9,218 bases of DNA, taken from positions 1 to 9,218 of the forward strand of contig DAIMGT010000098.1 of NCBI GenBank assembly GCA_036723735.1, read 5' to 3'. Both the position numbers and the translations under genes were made by a program. The DNA comes from UBA4656 sp002405525. GTDB taxonomy: Bacteria > Pseudomonadota > Gammaproteobacteria > Xanthomonadales > Ahniellaceae. The notes below the pieces were generated by a model. That model worked only from the letters and a program-made list of their open reading frames with translations. It was not told the DNA's origin and searched no databases. This document shows, in pieces, positions 1-6,098 of the stretch (position 1 is the stretch's first letter; every line of letters starts with the position of its first letter).

Positions 1-55
1 GCGGAGGGGGCCGCTGCGGTCGCTGCGTTGCGGGCCACGCTGCCTGCCAACGACC
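1..55 (+). repeat. 5' identical block, copy 1 (partner 2090-2144)
   Basis: Bases 1-55 are identical to 2090-2144 (offset 2089) and encode the start of the mature sensor in both cyclases. The block may extend left of the window. After base 55 the copies diverge at once. Confidence 0.95.
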
Positions 56-1746
56 TGCTGCGGGAGCGCCGTTTCGTTGCGATGGCCTGCAGTGCGGCCC
101 AGAACGATCGCACGGCCGCCCTCGCCTGGGCCGACACACTTCTGGTCGCCGAACAGGCGCGACCCTCGCCCGACCCCACCAGCCTGGCGTTGGTCCATAC
201 CTGCCGTGCAGCCTTCCTCGCACCCACCACCGACGCCGCCATCATCAAGGTCGCCTACGACGCCGCGGTGGAGGCGGCGCAGCGCAGCGCCGACCCGATC
301 CTGCTCGGACAGGTGCTTTCTTGGCGGTCCGGTGCCCATTCGGTGGCGGGCGATTTCACCGAGTCCCTGATCGATGCGCTGGCGGCGCAGCGCGTGCTTG
401 AAGAATCGGGCGAACCGTTCCTGATCGCGGCCAACCTGCAGAACGTAGGCATCGCCTACCGGCGCATGGGCGAGTACGCGCGGGCCGGCGAGTACCTCGA
501 GCGAAGCCTCGATGACCCCGAGATCCAGTCACGCTGGTGGTACAGGCTCATCAGTCTGCTCCAGCTCGGCTACCTCTACGAAGAGACGCTGCGCTCCGAT
601 GACGCGAGAGCTGTGCTGGGCAAGGCCATCGACGTCTGCACGGCGAATGACAGCCCGACCTACTGCGGTTACGCCCGACTCGCCTTGGCGAGCGTCGAGG
701 CGAAGGACGGCGACCCGGGAAAGGCGCTGGCTCTGGTCGAGCGTTCGATGGCCGACTTCCAAGCAGCCGGCGAGCCTGGGGACATCGCCATGGCGAACTT
801 CATCCGGGGACAGGCGCTGGCCCGCCAAAGCCGTGACGCGGACGCGCTGGCGATGCTGGACGAGGCCGTCGCGGCATGGACCAAGGAAGACAACGCGCGC
901 TACCTCGCGCTGGCGCTGCCCGTACGCGCCGCCGTCCTGGAACGGATTCGCCGCTACGAGGCGGTGATCGCGGACCTGCGCGCCTTCATCGCTGTGAAAG
1001 ACCGGGACAATGACCGGAGGGCCGATCAGCGCACTGACCTGATCCGCGAACAGTTCGAGGCCGAGCGACGCGAAATCGAGAATGCCCAACTCCGCGCGAG
1101 GGAGCGATTGCGCGAGCAGGAGATCCAGGCTCTCGACCAGGTACGGCGCTGGCAGAGGATGGCGCTGGGCCTGGGCCTCCTGCTGGCCGCCCTCCTCGCG
1201 ATCCTCGTCCTTCGGCAGATCGCGAGGGCGAAGCGCTTGCAGGCGATGGCGATGACCGACCCGCTGACCGGGCTGGCGAACCGTCGTCGCATGGAGTTCC
1301 AAGGCCGCATCGCCGTGCGCGAGGCGCGGACGGCCGGCACCCCGCTGGCGCTGCTCGCCATCGACATCGACCACTTCAAGGCGGTCAACGACGCGTACGG
1401 GCACGCGACCGGCGACGCGGTGCTGGCCCGCATCGCGCAGGAATGCCAACGCGCGCTTCGGCAGCACGACCTGATCGGCCGCATCGGTGGCGAGGAGTTC
1501 GCCGGCCTGCTCCCGGGGACCTCGCTGGAGAAGGCGGTGCAGGTGGCCGAACGGATCCGTGGCGGCGTCGCGGCCCTCGACCTCGACGACCTCGTGCCCG
1601 GGCTGCGCGTCACCATCAGCCTCGGCGTGGCCGCGCTCGACCGCCAGGACGCCGACTTCGCCAGCCTGCTCGATCGCGCGGACAAGGCCCTGTACCGGGC
1701 GAAGGAATCAGGCCGGGACCGGGTCGAGGTCGCCACGGCCGCGTGA
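1..1746 (+). CDS. TPR-sensor diguanylate cyclase, copy 1 (5' end outside window)
   Basis: Predicted inner-membrane diguanylate cyclase making c-di-GMP from two GTP. The frame is open from base 1, and alignment with the downstream paralogue shows about 50 N-terminal residues, including the export signal, lie left of the window; the TTG at 28 is not the start. Counting codons from base 1: helical TPR-like repeats fill roughly residues 10-330 (for example around 142-165 and 270-293), a charged coiled coil lies at about 341-385, one membrane helix at 387-404, and the GGDEF domain at 416-575. Visible in that domain are TDPLTGLANRR, the metal-binding Asp455 in DIDHFK, the inhibitory I-site RQHD, and five residues later GGEEF at 496-500. 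All key catalytic and feedback residues are present, so activity is expected. The layout implies a periplasmic sensor controlling a cytoplasmic cyclase; the signal sensed is unknown. It ends 193 bp before its tandem paralogue. Confidence 0.93.
   Translation, partial: AEGAAAVAALRATLPANDLLRERRFVAMACSAAQNDRTAALAWADTLLVAEQARPSPDPTSLALVHTCRAAFLAPTTDAAIIKVAYDAAVEAAQRSADPILLGQVLSWRSGAHSVAGDFTESLIDALAAQRVLEESGEPFLIAANLQNVGIAYRRMGEYARAGEYLERSLDDPEIQSRWWYRLISLLQLGYLYEETLRSDDARAVLGKAIDVCTANDSPTYCGYARLALASVEAKDGDPGKALALVERSMADFQAAGEPGDIAMANFIRGQALARQSRDADALAMLDEAVAAWTKEDNARYLALALPVRAAVLERIRRYEAVIADLRAFIAVKDRDNDRRADQRTDLIREQFEAERREIENAQLRARERLREQEIQALDQVRRWQRMALGLGLLLAALLAILVLRQIARAKRLQAMAMTDPLTGLANRRRMEFQGRIAVREARTAGTPLALLAIDIDHFKAVNDAYGHATGDAVLARIAQECQRALRQHDLIGRIGGEEFAGLLPGTSLEKAVQVAERIRGGVAALDLDDLVPGLRVTISLGVAALDRQDADFASLLDRADKALYRAKESGRDRVEVATAA
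1535..1734 (+). repeat. 3' identical block, copy 1 (partner 3624-3823)
   Basis: A 200-bp stretch with no mismatch to 3624-3823. It covers the C-terminal part of the GGDEF domain after GGEEF, from VQVAERIRGG to DRVEVA, and stops four codons before the stop codon. Third codon positions are identical too, unlike the flanking sequence. Confidence 0.95.
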
Positions 1747-1768
1747 TGGCGCAGGCCGATGGAAAACG

Positions 1769-1784
1769 CCCTTCCGTGGAAGGG
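1769..1784 (+). terminator. Short hairpin after cyclase copy 1 (weak terminator candidate)
   Basis: CCCTTCC-GT-GGAAGGG forms a perfect dyad of seven-base arms 23 bp after the stop codon. No T tract follows, so intrinsic termination is doubtful. The equivalent place after copy 2 (about 3856-3872) is related but does not keep the dyad. Confidence 0.25.
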
Positions 1785-1894
1785 GGTGGGCAGACGAGGA
1801 ACGACGGGCACGACCCGTGCGACGAGACTCGGGGGCAGCGGGCCGGCTCCTAGGCGCCGTCGGATCGGTCATGCGTGCTGTCGCCTTGATTTCG

Positions 1895-1914
1895 GGAGGG
1901 AAGTGTTCATGATG
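1895..1914 (+). promoter_or_regulatory. Strong ribosome site paired with an out-of-frame ATG
   Basis: GGAGG at 1895-1899 lies nine bases before ATG ATG at 1909-1914, the best-placed initiation signal ahead of the second cyclase. That ATG is in frame 1 and reads MMRISRRRMPDAP, whereas the cyclase is in frame 2 and can only start at 1940. Either the signal is incidental, it drives an overlapping upstream reading frame, or there is a one-base error between 1915 and 1939. Confidence 0.45.
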
Positions 1915-1939
1915 CGCATATCCCGCCGCCGGATGCCCG

Positions 1940-3835
1940 ATGCTCCGATCGTTCCATCGTGGATCTTCCCTCTGCCTCCTCCTGGTGACGTCGGTGGTGT
2001 GGGCGTCCCCGGCACCCCCGGTCGCGGATCCCGCCGCCTTCGATGCCGCTTTTGCGACAGCGCTGCGCGAAGGCATGGGCACCACGCCAGCGGAGGGGGC
2101 CGCTGCGGTCGCTGCGTTGCGGGCCACGCTGCCTGCCAACGACCCGCTTCGCCTGCGCCGCTTCGAAGCCATGGCCTGCCGCGCCGCGCAGCGCGACGGC
2201 AAGGCGTACATCGCGAACGCCGATACGCTGCTCGCCGCGGAACAGGCTCGATCGGCGCCCGACGCGACCAGCCTCGCCCTGCTCCACGCCTGCCGCGCGG
2301 CCTACCTCGTGCTCGGCACCGACGCCACTGTCGTCGAGCGCGCCTACAACGCCGCGGTGGAGGCGGCGCAGCGCAGCAACGACTCGGTGCTGCTTGGGCG
2401 GATGCTCTCTTTGCGTTCCAACGCCCACTCGCTGTCGGGCGAGTTCGCGAAATCCCTGATCGACGCCCTCGCGGCGCAGGACGCCCTCGACGACTCCGGC
2501 GAGCGGTTCGCGATCGCCGCCAATCTGCAGGTCGTGGGCATCGCCTACCGCCGCATGGGCGAGGCGGCGCGTGCGGAGGAGTACCTGCTGCGCAGCCTCG
2601 AGGACGAGGAGATCCGCTCGCGCTGGAGCTCCAAGATGACCGCGCTGCTACATCTCGGCTACCTCTACGACGAGACGGGCCGCTACGACGAAGCGCGGCG
2701 CATGCTGGCCGACGCCCTCGAAATGTGCCAACGCCAAGAAAATCACTTGGCTTGCGGCTATGTCCGCTTGGGGCTCGCCGGCGTCGAGGTCGACGACGGC
2801 GCACCGCGCCGCGCGCTCGCGACGCTCGAACGCGCCGAAGCCGACTTCGCCGAATCCGGCGCTCCCGGTGAGCCGACCTTGGTGGCGCTGGTGCGCGGGC
2901 AGGCCCTGGCCCGTCTGGGCCGCGACGCCGAAGCCCTGCCCCTGCTCGACCGGGCGGTCGCGACCTGGACCACCGAGGGCAACGATCGCTACCTCGCGCT
3001 GGCACTGCCCGAGCGGGCCCGGCTGCTGGAGCGCGTCGGTCGCGAAGCGGACGCCATCGCCGACCTTCGACGCTTCATCGAGGTGCATGCCAACGACGAC
3101 CGCATTCGGGCCGAACAGCGCACCGAGCTCATGCGCGAGCAGTTCGACGCCAGCCGCCGGGAGCTCGAGAACGCCGAGCTGAAGGCGCGGGAAGCCCTGC
3201 GCCTGCAGGAGATCGAGGGCCTGAACGCCGCGCGCCGGTGGCAGTGGACGGCCATTGCCCTTGGCGGCCTGCTGATGGTGGTCCTGTCGGGGGTGGTGGT
3301 GCGCCAGATCGCCAAGGCACGCCGCCTGCGCTTGCTGGCGATGACCGACCCGCTCACCGGGCTCGCCAACCGCCGCCATACCGACTACCGCGGCAACGAG
3401 GCGTTCAAGATGGCACGCCTGACGGGGCGCCCCTTCTGCGTGCTCGCCATCGACATCGACCACTTCAAGGCGGTCAACGACACGCACGGGCACGCGGTCG
3501 GCGACACCGTGCTGCAGCGCGTGGGTCGCGAATGCCAGCGCACGCTGCGACAGAACGACCTGATCGGCCGCATCGGCGGCGAGGAGTTCGCCGGCCTGCT
3601 CCCGGAGACCTCGCTGGAAGCGACGGTGCAGGTGGCCGAACGGATCCGTGGCGGCGTCGCGGCCCTCGACCTCGACGACCTCGTGCCCGGGCTGCGCGTC
3701 ACCATCAGCCTCGGCGTGGCCGCGCTCGACCGCCAGGACGCCGACTTCGCCAGCCTGCTCGATCGCGCGGACAAGGCCCTGTACCGGGCGAAGGAATCAG
3801 GCCGGGACCGGGTCGAGGTCGCCGGGCCATCTTGA
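1940..3835 (+). CDS. TPR-sensor diguanylate cyclase, copy 2
   Basis: Complete 631-residue paralogue of the preceding gene, predicted to make c-di-GMP. Residues 1-23 look like a Sec signal peptide or uncleaved anchor (basic MLRSFHR, hydrophobic LCLLLVTSVV, then WASPA). TPR-like helices fill about 60-380, a charged coiled coil 391-435, a membrane helix about 436-456, and the GGDEF domain 466-625 with Asp505 in DIDHFK, I-site RQND at 537-540 and GGEEF at 546-550. Catalytic and I-site residues are intact. It aligns gap-free with copy 1 at a 2089-bp offset; by eye about 60-70% of residues match, rising to 100% over the last part of the GGDEF domain. The 1940 ATG is the first in this frame after an in-frame TGA at 1910-1912, but it lacks a good ribosome site; the strong one upstream serves an ATG in another frame. 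Different sensor halves with near-identical output domains suggest different inputs to the same pool or heterodimers (inference). Confidence 0.93.
   Translation: MLRSFHRGSSLCLLLVTSVVWASPAPPVADPAAFDAAFATALREGMGTTPAEGAAAVAALRATLPANDPLRLRRFEAMACRAAQRDGKAYIANADTLLAAEQARSAPDATSLALLHACRAAYLVLGTDATVVERAYNAAVEAAQRSNDSVLLGRMLSLRSNAHSLSGEFAKSLIDALAAQDALDDSGERFAIAANLQVVGIAYRRMGEAARAEEYLLRSLEDEEIRSRWSSKMTALLHLGYLYDETGRYDEARRMLADALEMCQRQENHLACGYVRLGLAGVEVDDGAPRRALATLERAEADFAESGAPGEPTLVALVRGQALARLGRDAEALPLLDRAVATWTTEGNDRYLALALPERARLLERVGREADAIADLRRFIEVHANDDRIRAEQRTELMREQFDASRRELENAELKAREALRLQEIEGLNAARRWQWTAIALGGLLMVVLSGVVVRQIAKARRLRLLAMTDPLTGLANRRHTDYRGNEAFKMARLTGRPFCVLAIDIDHFKAVNDTHGHAVGDTVLQRVGRECQRTLRQNDLIGRIGGEEFAGLLPETSLEATVQVAERIRGGVAALDLDDLVPGLRVTISLGVAALDRQDADFASLLDRADKALYRAKESGRDRVEVAGPS
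2090..2144 (+). repeat. 5' identical block, copy 2 (partner 1-55)
   Basis: Partner of 1-55, codons 51 onward of the second cyclase. It is perfectly matched although the flanking coding sequence differs at many positions, which points to recent exchange rather than simple conservation. Confidence 0.95.
3624..3823 (+). repeat. 3' identical block, copy 2 (partner 1535-1734)
   Basis: Second member of the 200-bp perfect direct repeat. The last four codons before the stop differ (EVAGPS against EVATAA in copy 1), so the identity ends abruptly inside the gene. Confidence 0.95.
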
Positions 3836-3877
3836 CGGCGCAGGCAAGTCAAACGTCCTTTCCGGGGCGGCTGGTGG

Positions 3878-4270
3878 ATGGGCGAGGTTCAGGGCGATGC
3901 ATCGGACGCGCGCGCAACAGCACCGACTTGCGCTCGCCACGCCGCCCAGCTCGCGCTGTCGTACGCGCTGGTGCAGGCGCATTACCCGGAGGTCCTCGCG
4001 CAGCTCGCGGCCCAGGGTTGCCCGCTGCCCGCGCATGTGCGCGTGGCGTTCGAGGCGTACCTGCGCTGCGGCGTGCTCGAACACGGCTTCCTGCGGGGGG
4101 CGTGCGAGCACTGTCGCGCTGAGCCGCGGGTGGCGTTCTCGTGCAGGCCGCGCGTGTTCCGCCCGAGCTGCGGCGCTCGCCGCATGGCCGGATCCGCGCG
4201 GCACCTCGTGGAGAACGTCTTCGGCGCGCACTCGTTGCGGCAGCGGGTGCTGAGCGCCCCCTCAAGGAAG
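3878..4270 (+). pseudogene. IS91-type transposase N-terminal remnant
   Basis: The translation from 3878 resembles the N-terminal zinc-binding region of IS91-family (Y2-type, rolling-circle) transposases: an ALVQAHYPEVLAQL helix, then EAYLRCGVLEHGF, CEHC, VAFSC, PSCGARRMA and LRQRVLS in the usual order. Counting from 3878, C76 and C79 form the first zinc knuckle and C98 belongs to the second, but the expected partner Cys at 95 is Arg (FRPSC where the family has FCPSC). Similarity fades after about 4270; the open frame runs on to 4696 without the family's HFH or catalytic Tyr regions. A family transposase is roughly three times longer. This is therefore a truncated, decaying insertion-sequence relic, sitting about 40 bp downstream of the second cyclase. 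No element ends were identified. Family assignment is from remembered motifs, not a search. Confidence 0.75.
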
Positions 4271-4662
4271 GTCTTCGACTCCCGGTTCCGGCGATGCCTC
4301 GCAGACACTCGATCGGACGATGTCCCGACGGGCCTGTGGTCAGCCGGCTATGGGCTGGCCAACCTGGCGGGACCGGCGATCGATCGCGACCCTTGGTGCG
4401 GCGTTCCCGGTTGCCCGGCCCGGGGCACCCGCTCCATGGCGTTCGCGCACACCGTCGACGAGCGCGGCCAGCCTCGATCGCGGCCGTTGACTGTTCCCGA
4501 TCGCACCCCGATCGCGCCTGCGGTGGCCTCTCCGCTTGCTTGCGGCGATGAACGGGCTGTGTACCCTTCTGCGTGCTGGCCGGTCCCTCCGCGACCCGCT
4601 TGCGCCGGTCAACCGATGCGATCGTCGTGCGTTGTGCGCCTCGTCGTCCGCCGAAGTCCTGC
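4271..4662 (+). other. Gene-free stretch between transposase relic and serine hydrolase
   Basis: Open frames cross this region on both strands, but their translations are arginine/proline-rich with no recognisable motif, as expected by chance at high GC. It may hold further decayed insertion-sequence DNA. A TTGACT at 4487-4492 and an 11-bp tandem repeat at 4496-4517 are the only structured elements noticed; no matching -10 box was found. Confidence 0.5.
4496..4517 (+). repeat. 11-bp tandem repeat upstream of serine hydrolase
   Basis: CCCGATCGCAC at 4496-4506 is followed directly by CCCGATCGCGC at 4507-4517, with one mismatch. Two further GATCGC hexamers lie at 4382 and 4476. An 11-bp period would place both copies on one face of the helix, but chance is a fair explanation in this sequence. 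Confidence 0.4.
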
Positions 4663-5778
4663 ATGCGCCCGTTGCTCTGCCTGCTGTCGCTCATGATCGC
4701 CGGTCCTGCCGCCGCGACCGGTCAGGGCAGCTATGATTTTGCCCCCGCCGTGTCGCTGATGCAGGAGGTCGTCGCCGGGGTGCCGCTCACCGGCGCGACC
4801 CTGGTGGTGTCCCGCGATGGCGTGGTGGTGCATGAGTCGCGCTATGGCAACCACCTGCCGACCACGCGCCTGCCGATCGCGTCGGCCAGCAAGTGGGTGT
4901 CCGCGGTGGCGATCGCGAGCCTGGTCGATTCGGGGCTTCTCGGCTGGGACACGCCGGTCGGCGCCCTGATGCCCGATGCGCCGGTCGACAAGCACGCGAT
5001 CACCCTGCGCCAGCTGTTCTCGCACACCTCGGGAATCGGCGGTGGCGAGGGCGCGTGCCTCAATGATCCGGACACCACGCTCGCGGCGTGCGCGATGCAG
5101 ATCCTGGGCTCGCCGCTGGCGTGGGCGCCCGGCACCTGTTTCGCCTACGGCGGCAGTTCGATGCAGGTTGCCGGGCGCATGGCGGAAATCGCGAGCGGGC
5201 TGAGCTGGGACCAGCTATTCATCGCGCGCGTCGTCACCCCGCTCGGGCTGGTCGCTACCGACTACGGCTTCAACAGCATCGCGCCGGGCTATCTCGCGGT
5301 GTCGAACCCGCGCGTCGCCGGTGGCGTGCGCACCACGGCGCGCGAACTCCTGCGCTTCGCGCAGTTGTTCGCCCAGGAGGGCGCGTGGAACGCTACCCAG
5401 GTGCTCCGCCCGGAAACGGTCGCGTTCATGATGGCAGACCAGACCGGCGGCGCGCCTTACGCGACCAGCCCCGATCCGGACAGTTACGGCTACGGGATCG
5501 GCCTGTGGCGTAACCGCGTCGACGCGGCCCCGGCCGCGCTCGAGGTTGCGAGCCCCGGGGCTTTCGGCACCTGGCCGTGGTTCGACCGCGCCAGCCGGGC
5601 AGCCGGCGTGTTCTTCGTGCGCAATGCGCTCGGCAACGTGGAGCCGACGGTGCGTACGTTGACCCGTCAGGTGCGCACCATCGTCGGCGACGGCCAGCCG
5701 TTGCACGCTGACGGTTGGGAGGGCAAGCCGATGGCCGCAGGCTGCAGCGCACGACCGGCGCCAGCGAACGGTTTCTGA
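4663..5778 (+). CDS. Exported serine hydrolase, beta-lactamase/EstB family
   Basis: A 371-residue exported hydrolase of the serine beta-lactamase/esterase EstB/penicillin-binding family (Pfam Beta-lactamase type). The ATG at 4663 is chosen because a signal peptide begins there (MRPLLCLLSLMIAGPAAA, cleavage near residue 19-20); the frame is open 30 codons further upstream with no signal, and the ribosome site is weak. The catalytic SxxK is S74-A-S-K77, followed by the family's FSHTSGI around H121. The second motif, normally YxN, reads Y162-G-G. Near the C-terminus SPGAFGTWPWFDR at 297-309 occupies the place of the usual H/KxG motif. The length fits the family. It may act on an ester, a D-amino-acid peptide or a beta-lactam; the altered second motif makes resistance-type beta-lactamase activity less likely than esterase activity (inference). 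It appears monocistronic, with about 390 bp empty before it and 320 bp after it. Confidence 0.9.
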   Translation: MRPLLCLLSLMIAGPAAATGQGSYDFAPAVSLMQEVVAGVPLTGATLVVSRDGVVVHESRYGNHLPTTRLPIASASKWVSAVAIASLVDSGLLGWDTPVGALMPDAPVDKHAITLRQLFSHTSGIGGGEGACLNDPDTTLAACAMQILGSPLAWAPGTCFAYGGSSMQVAGRMAEIASGLSWDQLFIARVVTPLGLVATDYGFNSIAPGYLAVSNPRVAGGVRTTARELLRFAQLFAQEGAWNATQVLRPETVAFMMADQTGGAPYATSPDPDSYGYGIGLWRNRVDAAPAALEVASPGAFGTWPWFDRASRAAGVFFVRNALGNVEPTVRTLTRQVRTIVGDGQPLHADGWEGKPMAAGCSARPAPANGF

Positions 5779-5834
5779 AAGCAGACCCTGCGTCGCGCGC
5801 GTCGATCCACCCGTTGCGCAGCCCGTTCCGGTCA

Positions 5835-5884
5835 CGGCATGCCGCGCCCGAACGCCGGCCGGCGTTCGCGGCTGACGCATGCCG
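5835..5884 (+). repeat. 50-bp nested inverted repeat
   Basis: The inner part is a perfect 20-bp palindrome, CGAACGCCGGCCGGCGTTCG, at 5849-5868. It is flanked by a second pair of complementary arms, CGGCATGC at 5835-5842 and GCATGCCG at 5877-5884, separated from the core by 6 and 8 bases. The RNA could fold as a two-tier stem with a GGCC loop. It lies 57 bp after the serine hydrolase stop. No T tract follows, so it may be a factor-dependent terminator or mRNA-stabilising stem, an operator, or a REP-like repeat. Confidence 0.6.
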
Positions 5885-6088
5885 CCGACCGGCGCCACGA
5901 CGCTCCGTGCCGGCCCGCGGCCCCCGCTCCCGGCCCGAATCGGCGCTTGTGCGTCGGCCGCAGGCGGGGCAGAGTGAGAACCTGGAGGGTGGACGGTGCC
6001 CGTGTGCGGTCTGGCGGGCCTCTGGCTCTTCCGCTCGGCGTCGCTGTGCGGCAGCAGCCTTCGCGATGAGGCGGACCATCGAACAGAC

Positions 6089-6093
6089 GAGGG
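6089..6093 (+). promoter_or_regulatory. Ribosome binding site of lipoprotein
   Basis: GAGGG ends five bases before the ATG at 6099 and decides that start over the in-frame ATG at 6066, which has no comparable site. Confidence 0.6.
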
Positions 6094-6098
6094 TGGCA

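Larger units (their letters stand above)
5779..6098 (+). other. Intergenic region with nested inverted repeat
   Basis: No convincing gene on either strand. The frame of the downstream lipoprotein is open back to 5715, but its upstream part is Arg/Pro/Ala-rich and precedes a clear ribosome site and signal peptide, so it is read as non-coding. The one notable structure is the dyad at 5835-5884. Confidence 0.55.

Noticed and set aside
28..30. TTG as the start codon of the first cyclase
   Set aside because: The frame is open to base 1, and residues encoded by 1-27 match codons 51-59 of the second cyclase, so the gene begins outside the window.
529..1467. Long minus-strand open frame opposite the first cyclase (similar one at 2648-3493)
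   Set aside because: It is the antisense shadow of a strongly supported GGDEF gene in high-GC DNA; the translation has no motif and no ribosome site.
1759..2871. Plus-strand open frame overlapping the start of the second cyclase
   Set aside because: The translation is Arg/Pro/Gly-rich low-complexity sequence out of frame with the cyclase. Only its ATG/ribosome-site coincidence at 1895-1914 is kept as an observation.
5715..6098. N-terminal extension of the lipoprotein frame
   Set aside because: It overlaps the serine hydrolase end, is Arg/Pro-rich, and would bury the signal peptide and lipobox 128 residues inside the protein.
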